Assembly: GCF_024763615.1 (NCBI RefSeq)
Contig: NC_077222.1
Span: forward strand, 43,524,001 to 43,588,000
Direction of reading: 5' to 3'
DNA length: 64,000 bases
From: Phlebotomus papatasi
Taxonomy: Eukaryota > Arthropoda > Insecta > Diptera > Psychodidae
Shown: positions 31,240-42,222 of the stretch, one piece after another
Numbering within the stretch: the first letter of the stretch is position 1
How the letters are laid out: each line of letters starts with the position of its first letter
Translations under genes and position numbers: made by a program
Notes under the pieces: generated by a model
Told to the model about the DNA's origin: nothing
The model's input: the letters and a program-made list of their open reading frames with translations, nothing else
Database searches by the model: none

Positions 31240-32590
31240 GGCTGGGGCTGATTATTTCGAGTAGCCGGAGCCCAGGACATTTGGATCAATCCTACCCCAC
31301 GCCATATATTTCATCAACGTACTGACATTGATACCCCCTGCCCCTGCCCCAATCCTCATTAATTTTTTGAATTACCACCACAGTGGACCCCATCCTTAGC
31401 TCTTAAGAGGAATTCTTCTTAGATTATAATTAAAGAAAAAACCCGGGTAGGGATTGCCTATGTCAACAATTTTAAAACAAGTAAACAAATTCAGAAAAAG
31501 CATTCTCTAAATGTAAATAAGGACACACTTTTCAGGATTCCAGACAGAATAAAAAAAAAAACAGAATTAATTCTAACAAAAGGATGACCGAAAAAATAGT
31601 TAAAAAAAAGAATAAGAAAGAGAATCATTTAATTTGTCTGAAGTGTCTTTTTTTCATTATTTTTGCTGCAGTGAATGAAGCAAAATCATTTTGAGTAATT
31701 CCGAAAATTTTTACTTCTTAATTTAACGTTCAATAAACTGTAAATGTAAAATTAATTGGACTTTTATTTAAACCCCAGCGACCCTTTGTAACATCGATCT
31801 CTATCTCAACTCGATCTTTTATTTATTTTGAGATTACTCCAGAAGAGTTTAGAAGAGAGAAATCCAATCCTTCGATGATAAAGCATAACGGCATATTTTT
31901 GCCAAAGTATGCTCTTCTTCACAGCTGCAATTCACGTTTTTTTCCTTCAGTGTATTTTCTGGTTTTAGTAATACCCAATTTACTTCTTTCCATTATGTGA
32001 ATAAACCTATTTGAAATTACTGCATAACTTCCTAACTTTAACAATAAAGCAGATCTAGACTTATCACAAATTTTTGAGTTCTAGATGGTTCTAGAATTTT
32101 CTATAAATTTAAAAAAAAAATAAAAATACTTGAATTTACACAAATGCATCCGAGTCAAAATGTTAGTGCTTTATCAACGACTCCTTCATATACAGGAGTC
32201 GTTGGCTTTATGCCCAACGCACAATAACTTTTGTTTGTAAACATGTTTTCTATGAGAGAGAGCGAGATGACTAGATCTAGATTTCATTCACTCTCACTGA
32301 AATGTCAAAAAAATGTTTACAAAACAAAAGTGATTGTGCACTGGTTATTATTCTTTGGAGTTTATAAATATTTTTAATTTGAATACAAAATAAATAACCA
32401 CCAAAACAACTTTTGAAAATGGATTCTAATATACTACCTCTTAAAGTCGTGTTTTAACTTAGAAGGGTTAAAAATGAGCTCTTTTTCGAGATTTCTTTTT
32501 GGCGAGAACGAAATGACCTGCTTAAAATTTTTGGTAGATGTTCATGCATTTAAGTGTTTTTTTTTTTCAAAAAAAAAAAAAAAAAATAAT
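31240..32590. other. 3-prime UTR of the HMGI-like gene, then AT-rich intergenic
   Basis: The transcript probably ends near 31750 (AATAAA at 31732-31737). A hairpin with ACTCCT..GGAGTCGTTG arms is at 32178-32205. Inverted arms CTTTTGTTTGTAAACATG (32228) and TGTTTACAAAACAAAAG (32314) flank a short AT-poor piece, a possible small MITE. Nothing else recognised. Confidence 0.4.
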
Positions 32591-32594
32591 ACAA

Positions 32595-32830
32595 AATGAT
32601 GGACTAATGAGCAGTTTAATAAAGCAAAGTAGTCCCTATTTGGCGGCAAATCTGCAGCGCGTAATTCTATCTTAAAAAAAAAAAAACAATATAAAAAAAT
32701 TTAATTTTCATTAAACTAAGAAAACCTGAAGAAAATTACAAAATCGGAACATTTGTTCCAAGGTTTTTTGAAATAATATGCACTTTTTGGGAGAAAATTT
32801 TGAATTGAACATGCTGTAAAAAAATAGTTT
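32595..32830. repeat. Dispersed AT-rich repeat, partner of 10408-10870
   Basis: Same phrase order as at 10430-10870: ACTAATGAGCAG, AGTCCCTATTTGGC, AATCTGCAGCGCGTAATTCT, GAAGAAAATTA, AAGGTTTTTTGAAA. Confidence 0.45.
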
Positions 32831-33373
32831 TTCAACAATTCTTTTAGTTGAACTAGAAGAGAATTTAATGCTGAATTTAATGAGCCTTTATTTGTTTTGT
32901 TCGGTCAATAAGATCTTAATCTTTCCCGCCAATTCGAAGAAATTCCCAGACATTTCTAAAATGAGAAGTAGAGAAAACGCACGTTTCAAAGTTTTGCATG
33001 TTCGACTGAGCCCAAACGCTTGCAAATCTGCTCGGCGCTCCTTTGCTTTCGTCCTTACATTTTCGAAAATTCTTAGAATTGATCTATGAAATTTTTATGA
33101 TTATATTCTTTGGTAGTTTATGAATTTAAACAATAAAAAATATATATATCACTTTTGACCTTGTAATTAAAATTAAGGACGTTGAGGACACGCCCTTAAG
33201 CCGAAAACAATTTTTTTTACAAAAAAATAAATAAATATTTAATTTACATTCTTAAGCAAATAAAAGTGCAGAATTCGAACAACACTTTCTGAAGTCTTAA
33301 TAATCTTAAAAATTAGGCCGTTGAAACGAAGCTGTATTTCGGAAACAACTGGTAATATGAATCTGAAGTAGAA

Positions 33374-34487
33374 AAAGGGGCAGATAATCCTAACCGGCTT
33401 ATGTGTGTGAGATTCTTAATGTGAGCTAACTCGGAATGCATGCAAATTTAATTTAGAGCTGAAGTTGGAGGACGCCATTTAGTTATCTTGAATCAAATTC
33501 GTGAAATTATACAAATTTTGTATTTAAACCAAAATATCAAGAATTTGGATGGAGTGACAGGTAAGTGATATATGGGTGAAATATACACTAGAATGTTCTC
33601 TATAATTTTGTCGAAGAACTACATCTCATCACTCAGAAGCCGAGATAATCGACATTGTTTGATTCTGAACTCGTTTTTCTCCCAGAACGCCCCAAGGGCC
33701 CCAAGTGTTCAGTTTTTGAACTTCAACTATATCAAGGAATTGTTGTATTTTGTGACACTTTCCATTTAAAACCCTATGTGGTGGAGTAGAGGCAGTCAAA
33801 TTGGCATCTGAGTGGTTTCAATGCGTTATGGGAAAAATCAATTTTTTCACACTTAAACGGCATAATCGGACAGATTTTTATTATTTTTATTATATATAAG
33901 TATGTATATCTAATCAGCGACCTATACGATCAGTGATTTGGAGTTTTCTGCCGTTTTCTCCGATGAGATCGGTTGTGAAGTCGGCGGCAGACGCAAATTG
34001 GAGATTGGAAATAAATATTATTATTATTATTATTATTATTATTAGATAGCGTAGTCTGAGCGGAAAATGATGTATGGACGAAATGTAGACACAAATGTTC
34101 TCTACAATTATGTCGAAGTAATCATCAAAATCAGTTCAGCGACAGACGAGATAATTGAGGTTATGTGATATTAAAATTCGTTTTTCGACTGTGGCTTCCC
34201 TGGCGTTTCTCCCACGAAGTTAAAATGATCTTTCGTTTAAGCCCTCACCCATCAAAATCGGTCACATAGAACCGGAGATATGATTTTTTTGAATTTCGTG
34301 AACTTTGACCCCTCATATCTCCGGTTCTATTCTATTTTTGGAAACGTCCTAGACTAGACTACAACACTCTAAAATTTGATTAACTTGGACAATGTCGTTG
34401 TTGAGAAAAATGAGTTTGAATTTTGATGAATTTTGACGCTATCGCAGAGCCACCTGTGATGACTTTTTGAACTTCCATCGGAAAGTG
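33374..34487 (+). mobile_element. Modular Helentron-like element, copy D, 3-prime truncated
   Basis: Starts AAAGGGGCAGATAATCCTAA and GTGAGATTCTTAATG, then modules 0, 1 and the start of module 2. It breaks off at CGGAAAGTGCT, after which unrelated AT-rich sequence begins. It is interrupted by a LINE tail at 33874-34044. The junction GGACAGATAGCG agrees with copy B, not with A/E, so it belongs to another subfamily. Confidence 0.7.
33874..34044 (+). mobile_element. LINE or SINE 3-prime end inserted in copy D, TTA-repeat tail
   Basis: A non-AT-rich core (GATCGGTTGTGAAGTCGGCG) is followed by AATAAATA and about eight ATT units. The flanks read ACAGAT before and AGATAGC after, while copy B has a single ACAGATAGC, so AGAT is a short target duplication. 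Confidence 0.6.
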
Positions 34488-34714
34488 CTTTCTATTTTTT
34501 TTATAGCCGGATAGTAAAAAAGTCACCCAGCAAACGCAATATTAGATCGGATTGTCAAATATTGTAGAATTTAGAATATTTTTTTAGAATTTTTTAGATT
34601 TTTTAGAATTTTTATTTATATAAATATAATAAATAAAAATAACTAAAAATTTAGAATAGAAGAATATAGAAGCCTTTAGAAGTTACTATTCTTATTCTAT
34701 GGATAGTAAATTTT

Positions 34715-34822
34715 AATAACTGGATGGTAAATTATAATATCCCCGGATATTAGATTTTACTAGCCGGATGGTAGATTTTACTAGCCGGATGGTAGATTTT
34801 ACTAGCCGGATATTAGATTTTT
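34715..34822 (+). repeat. 21-bp tandem repeat, GCCGGATGGTAGATTTTACTA unit (about 4 copies)
   Basis: Units beginning GCCGGAT recur every 21 bp, with the third-from-start A/TGGTAG or ATTAG variants. It lies between modular element copies D and E. Confidence 0.75.
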
Positions 34823-34852
34823 TTTTGCAATCTGTAATAGCAATTCATTTCA

Positions 34853-36677
34853 AAAGGGACAGATAATCCTAACCGGCTTATGTAGGTGAGATTCTTAACG
34901 TGAGCTAACTCGGAGTGCATGCAAATTCGATTTGATGCTGAAGTTGGGAGACGCCATTCAGTTATCTTGAATCAAATTCGTGAAATTATACAAGTTTTGT
35001 ATTTGAACCAAAATGTCAAGGATTTGGATGAACTGACAGAAAAGTGATATATGGGTGAAATGTAGAGCAGAATGTACTCTATAATTTTCCTATAGAACAT
35101 GATCTCATCGATTACTCAGAAGCCAAGATAAGCGAGGTTTTTTGTTTCTTAACTTGTTTTTTCATCCAGAGTGCCCCAAGTGTTCATTTGTTGAACTTCA
35201 ACTAAATCAAAGAATTGTTGTATTTTGTGAGACTTTCCATTTAAAACCATATTTTAAGTGTCTTGGTGGAGTAGAGGCAGTCAAATTGGCATCTGAGTGA
35301 TTTCAAAGCGTTATTATTGGAAAAGTCAATTTTTTCACACTTAAACGGCAAAATCGGAGTGATAGCGTAGTCTGAGTGGAAAATGATGTATGGACGAAAT
35401 GTAGAGACAAATGTGCTCTACAATTATGTTGAAGTAATCATCAAAATCGGTTCAGCGACAGTCGAGATAATTGAGGTTATGTGATATTGAAATTGGTTTT
35501 TCGACTGTGGCGCCCCTGGTGTTGGCCCCACGAAGTTCAAACATTCTAGAAAGTTGTAGCATTTGGTGAGATCTTTCGTTTAAGCCCTCATTCATCAAAA
35601 TCGGTCACATAGAACCGGAGATATGATTTTTTGAATTTCGTGAACTTTGACCCCTCATATCTCCGGTTCTATTGAAACCACAGCGCACATACGCACCATT
35701 TTGGAAACGTCCTAGACTGGACTACAACATACTAAAATTTCATTAACTTGCACAATGCCGTTTTTGAGAAAAGTGACTTTGAATTTCGATGAATTTTGAT
35801 GCTATCACAGCGCCACCTGTGGTGACTTTTTGAACTTCCATCTGAAAGTGCTCATCGATACGAAACCAAAAAGGTAAAATTTAGGTCGCTATGTTAATTA
35901 GAACCGGAGATAGAGGCCGGTCAATGTTCGAACTTTGACCCCTTATAGCTCGGGTCAGGGGTTATGGATCGACTTAAGGTTTTTTTTGTTTGATAGGTAT
36001 AATCAACGGCTACAACATACTAAATTTTCAGCCCGATGCACAATGGAATTTTTGAGTTATTTAACTTTTAAGATTTAAAAATTTTCTTTTTAAAAAAAGC
36101 GCCCCTAGCGGTGGTTTTATGAACTTGCGATGTTAGAAGGAGAAGTGGCATTTCATGAGAGCTTTCCAAAAAGCCCTCACTTTTTAAATTCTGACAATTA
36201 GAACCGGAGTTATGGCCATTTTAAGAAATTTTTTTTGGACCCTTATAGCTCGGGTCAGGGGGGTCGGGGGACCTTAAGTTTGGTATTGATGGAAAGCTCT
36301 AAGGCCCGGCTATAACATACTAAAATTTGAGCCCGCTCGATGCCATAGGGGCGGAGCTATTGAGAAAACAAAAAAAGGGGGGTCTTCAAAATGGCGGAAG
36401 GAGGGGTGGGGGGTGGGGGGTCAATGCACCAAGTTGCAATTTTCACCCGATATATAACCTTTGCCGAAAACCGCAAGTCGATATCTTTTTTAGTTTAGGA
36501 GCTATTAAGCTCCAAAGAGCGGCCGGCCGGCCGGCCGGCCGGGAACGTAAATTAGCCACATATATATTCGTGATCAGGAAGTGCTGAAACACATTTTGGC
36601 CAAATTTGAGGTCGATCGGACGACATGAAATTTTGTTAGGATTATAGTAGGTGAGATTGTTAAGAATCTCACCTAAT
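34853..36677 (+). mobile_element. Large modular Helentron-like (HINE) element, copy E, full length (1825 bp)
   Basis: 5-prime end AAAGGGACAGATAATCCTAA with subterminal ATAATCCTAAC. 3-prime end has the inverse GTTAGGATTAT, then the hairpin TAGGTGAGATT/AATCTCACCTA and AAT. In between are four head-to-tail modules starting at about 35171, 35510, 35810 and 36099 (spacing 339, 300, 289 bp). Each has boxes in the same order: GCGCC-CCT-GGTG, GAACTT, GCATTT-GTGAGA-CTTTC, AAGCCCTCA, TAGAACCGGAG, TTGACCCCTTATAGCTCGGG, TACAACATACTAAAATTTCA, GCACAATG, TTTTTGAG. A (GGCC)n palindrome lies near 36522. No transposase or Rep/helicase frame, so non-autonomous. Confidence 0.75.
36522..36542. repeat. GGCC tetranucleotide palindrome in copy E
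   Basis: Five GGCC units, fully self-complementary. The same block occurs in copy A (near 7528); in copy F the unit is GTCC instead (near 60190). Confidence 0.85.
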
Positions 36678-36679
36678 AG

Positions 36680-36772
36680 AGAGTAGTCTAAGGCAAAGTT
36701 TGGGCCCGATCGGAGGACATGAAATTTTGTTCAGATTATAGTAGGTGAAATTGTTAGGAATCACACCTAATA
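36680..36772 (+). repeat. Second 3-prime terminus directly after copy E
   Basis: AAGTTTGGGCCCGATCGGAGG, ATGAAATTTTGTTCAGATTAT, AGTAGGTGAAATTGTT and ATCACACCTAAT repeat the last 90 bp of the element with about 10 changes. It is the end of a different subfamily member, joined tail to tail in direct orientation. Confidence 0.65.
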
Positions 36773-37299
36773 TATTACAACTAATTAAAGAGGTGTGGCT
36801 TATTTTTTGGATGGAGCAAAATACGCAAAATATATAGGGGGCTGAAGAGATGTTTTATTTATAAGTTATATTCTTTTGACTTCGTTTTTATAAGCTATAT
36901 GGTTGCTTTTTTTAACGATGTTAGATTTCTAGTACGTTTTTTGGATTTCGATTAGCCCCTTGCGAGTCAAACGTGATTCCGCGCTCTCTCTCTCTCAGTT
37001 ATCAATGTTTAATCGCTCTCATGTACTCTCAATTTACTAAATTTTCTCTTCGAGGAATGCCCTTTCTTCGTCACGATTTCTCTATTTTAACCCTTAGAAT
37101 TTCAAGGATTTTATTTTATAAATAAAAAAATCAAGTTCAAGGGAAGGTAAACCACTGCAATTAAGAAGTTCGTTAACCATCCAATATTTGGGGGGTAAAG
37201 AAATAAATGCAGAGAATGCAAGAGAATGAGAAGGATAGGGAAATAGAGAGAACGAGAGAATGTTAAAGGGAGGGAGAATAGCTTTTGTCGTGAATTTCT

Positions 37300-37350
37300 T
37301 TCATTCATCAGTCATCTGCTGAGAGAGGCGAGTGAGAGTGTGTGAGTGAA
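37300..37350 (+). promoter_or_regulatory. Candidate non-coding first exon with GTAAGT donor
   Basis: TTCATCAGTCATCTGCTGAG resembles an insect initiator (TCAGT) and is followed by a purine-rich, non-AT-rich segment ending at GAAG|GTAAGT-like donor (37351). It points to the second HMGI-like gene 4.9 kb downstream, but no RNA evidence is available. Confidence 0.25.
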
Positions 37351-37534
37351 GTAAGTAATTAAGTTTTTTTATCTCCTTTTTGTCTTGCTAGGATATTTTG
37401 ATCAGAAAACATTTATCTCGGAAATCTGAAATTTTTATCTTAATATTCTAAATTAAATACAAGTTAAAGAGTGAAAATTAGCAGGAAAATCCAGGGATTG
37501 TCACCAGGTTGCAACAACGAAAAAGAAAAAACTA

Positions 37535-37614
37535 ATTGTATAGTCTTAATATAGAATCTATGGATTTGTAAGACACTAAGTGTAACAATAAATTGAATTG
37601 AATTGAATTGAATG
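37535..37614 (+). mobile_element. Solo LINE 3-prime tail with TTGAA repeats
   Basis: GTAAGACACTAAGTGTAACAAT is followed by AAATTGAATTGAATTGAATTG. The same simple-repeat tail ends the LINE fragment at 58190-59298. Confidence 0.55.
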
Positions 37615-37955
37615 TTCGATTAAATCATGGCGTCCTAATATTAATCAGAATATGCAGAATATAGAAAATCTTTGTTTCATTTTATCCTTAAAGAATAACT
37701 GCAGAAGAACGGCCGATTTCTTTAATTTAAAAACAATTTTAAAATATATTGAAAAGATTTTATTTCATAAAGCAAAATTAAATAGATTGAATTATTCATG
37801 TTTTAATTTAAGGAATATGCACAAAATTTTCAAGTTCCACTTATTACGAGAATACGTAAATGTATTCTCCGTATTTCTGTATGTGCCCTTTAAAGCCTTT
37901 CCAAGATTGGCAAGGGTGATACAGTGTTGATGAAATGTACCTGAATGTGACAGTA

Positions 37956-39297
37956 CGAGGGCAGTCCCAGATGTCCCTGGCCTCGGAGGGAAAACAAGAA
38001 ATATTTTGAACTTTACTTTTTACTTTTTTATTTCTCAACATAGTCTCCTTGTAGGTCGACACACTTTTCCCAGCGATGCTGGATAGCCTCTATACCCATC
38101 TTATAGTAGGTTCCGTCAAGTAGGGGAATTCTGTAATCATATGACAATATCATATGACAAATTTTCGTGGCGATTTCGGGAGCAGGACACTATTAAATTC
38201 CAATAAGAATCTAATTGGAAATGCAAGGAACTCCGTAAAGGTCTTAGTAATTAATATGAATACGATTTTCTTTTATTTTTCCTTAATTTACATCGTAACA
38301 ATTTTTAGATTTGTCATATGACATTGTCATATTGTTACAGAATACCCCTACAGGTCGTTGAAATTGGCGTCAATTGCAAGTTCGACCTCAGTATTGTTGG
38401 AAAATTTTTGTCCACCCAGCCATTTCTTCATGTTTGGGAATAGGAAATAGTCCAATGGGGCTAAATCTGGAGAGTAGGGACCGTGGGGAAGCAGTTCGAA
38501 CTTCAAATCCTTGATTTTGGCCATCGCGACAAAGGAAGGGTTTTTGCTCCGGTGTGAGCAAACGCGGCACCCATCTTGCACGAAGCTTTTTCATGTTCAA
38601 ATTTTTTGTCAATATGCGATGTACGGCACTTTTTGAAAGGTCTGACATGTAAGCAAGCTCACGCACTTTCAATCCACGATCACTAAATAAGATTTTTTGG
38701 ATTTTCGTCACATTTTCTGGTGAGGACGCTTCTTTATGGTGACGAGTGCGTTGACCATCATTGGAGCTCTTTAGGGCGACCAGTGCGTTGACCATTATTC
38801 CAGCTCTTTCGACCACGTTTCCACGCTGCTACTCAAAATTTTACAGCGGAAATGGAAGGAGCAGACTTCCCTAAAGTAGAATCCAGGTCGGCTTTAATAT
38901 TGGGTGTCTTAAGACCTTTCAAAAAAAGGTACTGAATCACGTAACGATGGCCCATTTCATCCATATGTTCAAAATTTTTTTCTGAGCATCCACTTTCAAC
39001 AGCTGTCAAAAACAAATAAACAGCGCATTGCCTCAAAACTTGAAACTTAATCTTTTTAAATTAAAATAAATTAAAATTAAATTTAAATTTGTAGGTTTGG
39101 AATCACTTGTTCTGATTATCGCTCTCTGTGCACAAACACAAAATTTCTTTGGATTACGCTACCAAGCGAACAGAAGTCTGTTCAATCACTTTCACAATTA
39201 ATCTTTTTAATGTTGGTGTACTTTGGAAAAAAAGTCACTGATTCCAACCTGTAAGCGCCATCTATACCCGGGACCAGGGACTTCTGGGACGCCCTCC
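37956..39297 (-). mobile_element. mariner relic with inverted ends and TA duplication
   Basis: The left end CGAGGGCAGTCCCAGATGTC and right end (inverse) GGAGGGCGTCCCAGAAGTCC are inverted repeats of about 28 bp, flanked by TA (37954-37955 and 39298-39299). On the minus strand the transposase is broken into frames: the N-terminal helix-turn-helix part (MGHRYVIQYLFLKGLK), a second HTH part with WVPRLLTPEQK, and a C-terminal piece with YSPDLAPLDYFLF. The central catalytic part with the first two Asp is missing; the third Asp region remains. Without the nested MITE it is about 1.1 kb. Inactive. Confidence 0.85.
38121..38350. mobile_element. MITE nested in the mariner relic
   Basis: TAGGGGAATTCTGTAATCAT and its inverse at the right (TGTTACAGAATACCCCTA) form inverted repeats of about 42 bp containing CATATGACAA. 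It splits the mariner upstream part from the transposase remnant. Same family as 2284-2440; the tip GTTACAGAATTTCCCTA near 3315 is another fragment. Confidence 0.75.
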
Positions 39298-39299
39298 TA

Positions 39300-39839
39300 C
39301 TTATAATACAAACCGTATTATGTTTTATAATTTCTATGAAATGATAAAAGCTAGAATTGTTTTGTTATATGCAGATAAGAAACTTAATTTATTAAATCAT
39401 TCATTGTGTAATAAATTGCAATTATTTTTTTATATTTGAAAGTGTTAATTTTACTTTTAAAAATATTATATTAATTTGAAAAATTTTCAAATACTAGACA
39501 AAATTTCAAAAACCGATTTTGATTCGTAAATGAACCATAGGGAAAGTAGGGCAACTTTGAATTGAGGCAGTTTTGAAATCGGGCGTTTTCTCATATTACT
39601 GTTTGAACTCCACAGAGAGAGCTGTATATACAGTGGTGGAATTAAGTATAATTCCACATTCCACACCATAATCCTTAAAGAAACTCAGGGGCCTCCGATA
39701 TTCATTTTTTCCATACGTTTTTGCCGTTTTTGCATGGAGGCACTGAAGACTAAAGTTTTTCCTAAGGCAAGTTTTTTCCTAAAGAGAGTTGACTTATCAA
39801 TCTGATATATTTCGAAATTATGTCCATTAAAAGCTATTA
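39300..39839. other. AT-rich intergenic, nothing recognised
   Basis: No gene or clear repeat seen. Confidence 0.4.
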
Positions 39840-39841
39840 AA

Positions 39842-39886
<45 letters not shown>
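39842..39886. repeat. AT dinucleotide microsatellite
   Basis: About 22 tandem AT units. Confidence 0.9.
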
Positions 39887-39888
<2 letters not shown>

Positions 39889-40830
39889 TAATGTTCGCCG
39901 AAATGGCACAAGAACTACGAGCAAATTTGTTTAAGTCGCGGTGCAATATTTGCAATAACAAAAGTGAAAAATAGCTTGACTTTTTATTAGGCTTGATGGG
40001 CCTCTGAGAAACTCAACAAAAAAAATTCTCGAAAAATTACATTCAGACCATAACGTCCTTTCTTTCCAACAGAAAAAATCGACATTTTGATTTTTTATTT
40101 TAAGTAGTTTTAGAATTATAATAAAATTTTGTTTTTTAGGCTGGAAAAATGTATAAGTCCACTCAATACATTTAGCGCTAGGGCATTTATTTTTTACCAA
40201 TTTAAGGTTAATATCTCTTAATAATTTTTTAATAAATTAAATTACATTTTAAAAACTTTTACATTAATTTTTGCTGAATAAGCGTGGGGAAAATGTTTGA
40301 CGAACAAAAATAAAGGTAAAATTAAAGTCTTGATGGCGATGGATCTTAAGAACCATGAAAAATGACTAGGTCCTGTCAGATAATTGTCAAATTAGTCAAA
40401 AGTCTTCTTTTGTTAGAGACCAAAAGTGCTTTTTGCCTCTAACAGTGTTGCTTTTCGGTGGAGGAAAAGAGGGTTTTTTCGCCGAAATTCGTTTGTAAAA
40501 ACGATGCTTGCTGTCTAGTCTGGTTATGTGCTGATGGTTTTGTCTCAAAATCGTATTCGTAAGTGACCGTGGGTCATCGTAGCATAAAAACTAAAAATCA
40601 TCACCAAAAAGACTTTTAACAATGTGATCAACATGACATGTTTTGCACCATTTGAGAGTTTCGACGTTTTTTTTGTTTTGGATAAAAATGAGTGATAGGT
40701 CTTGCTTTTGCTTGCTTTTTGTCGCGTACCTACTTTCTTTAACGAAACAATTAACTAACACTCGAAATTTAAAGAATAATAAGAATTTAATGTCATGAGT
40801 TCCAGAATTCCACAAAGTCGTAATGTTTTG

Positions 40831-41473
40831 GTTGGGGAAGATGGTGCTACATTGAACTGGGGCTACATTGAAAATGTTTTCTTTTGTCACATATTTCTAA
40901 AGGATGCTGGATTTTAACGTAATGTAATAGAGTAAGTGTGCCAAATTCCTACCAGCTTGCAATTTCGGCCACTTTTTTGTTCCTCGAATTATATGAACTT
41001 TTAGATTTTACGTACTCTAGAGATTATACAATGCAAAAGAACAACAAAAAATGTAGCTTCGACAAACGAGATGACGTGAAAAAGATATCGGAAGAATTCC
41101 CGAAGGGCAAGGAACTATGAGAATGAAGGTGGCCGAAATAGGGCACCAAAGCTATGTCTATATTTTTATTCATTTTAAAATGTATTAAGAATGATTTTAG
41201 AGTAAATAAAGACGGTAAACTCTTTACAAGGTTTCAAGCAACACTCTTACAAAAGAAAGAATAAAAAAAAATTAATTTGTATTAAAAATATTACATTTCA
41301 AACTTAAGACTTTGGTGCTTGCATGCAACTATGCCGAAATTTGGCACACTTACCCTATATGCAGACAAAACATTTGTGGATCTAAATGTATTTAGGTAAA
41401 GTTTAATTTAGAAATATGCCAAAAATGACATTTTAAATCTAGCCTCAGCTCCATGTAGCCCCACCTTCCCCTA
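40831..41473. mobile_element. GGGGAAGATGGTGC MITE containing a nested second MITE
   Basis: Outer ends GGTTGGGGAAGATGGTGC (40831) and CCATGTAGCCCCACCTTCCC (41473) are inverted, with an inner GGGGCTACATTG arm. The element at 40928-41357 is inserted inside it. Confidence 0.6.
40928..41357. mobile_element. MITE with TAGGGTAAGTGTGCC ends, copy 2 (nested)
   Basis: TAGAGTAAGTGTGCCAAATT and AATTTGGCACACTTACCCTA are inverted repeats. The interior (AAAAATGTAGCTTCGACAAA, GAAGGTGGCCGAAATAGGGC) is shared with copies at 20712, 44552 and 57529. Confidence 0.8.
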
Positions 41474-42222
41474 TGATTTTTTTTCTTTAAGCAAATTTGA
41501 TCCTCATTTTTTTCCCTGTTTAAAAAGAGATTGTTTTGTGAATCTTATAAATTCTTAAATTGTTTCAATCACTTTTAAAAGCAATTAGCCTGTAGGAGAT
41601 AACGGGGTAGTTTCACTCAGCACAATTGCTTTTCAGGACATTTTTTGGCATATTCCAGTTTATGAATTTTATTCAAGTCAACTACGTCTGGCTAATTACT
41701 TTTAAGTAATTAGCCAGCAATTAGTCTGTGCGAACCATACCAATATTCCCCTACATACTCGAAACTTACACATTCTTCTATATTCACTTTTTGTCCTTTT
41801 ATATTACGCAGAGCTTTAGATGATTTATTAATTGGTTCAAGATAGTTCCCTATTAATCTAAAATCAAAAAAAAAAATAATAATAAAATTACATTTGCGAA
41901 TGGCTTGAAAAATCTAGAAAAATCGGGCATTTCTCGAATTTTATTTTCTAAATATAATATTTTTAAAAAATATATTTGGATAATTGAAATAAAATTGTAA
42001 TTTATTTAATATTATTGTTATACATGTTGTACACTTGTACATTGCTCCTTATCTCCAGCATCCCTTGACATATTATGTAAATATACATATACGGCAAAAT
42101 ATTCCATCTAAAACTCCAACTCTGGTTCTCTTTGTGTGCTGAAAACGTACATTCGAAGGTGTGACCGTCAAGAACGTCGTTCATTCTACATTTTCTGCTA
42201 AAAATCTCTAACTTTGAGGAAA

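Noticed and set aside
36327..36587. 86-codon frame in modular copies A and E, with a related 97-codon frame in F
   Set aside because: Shared because the DNA is shared; no ATG start in A and E, low-complexity Gly/Arg content from the poly-G and GGCC tracts.
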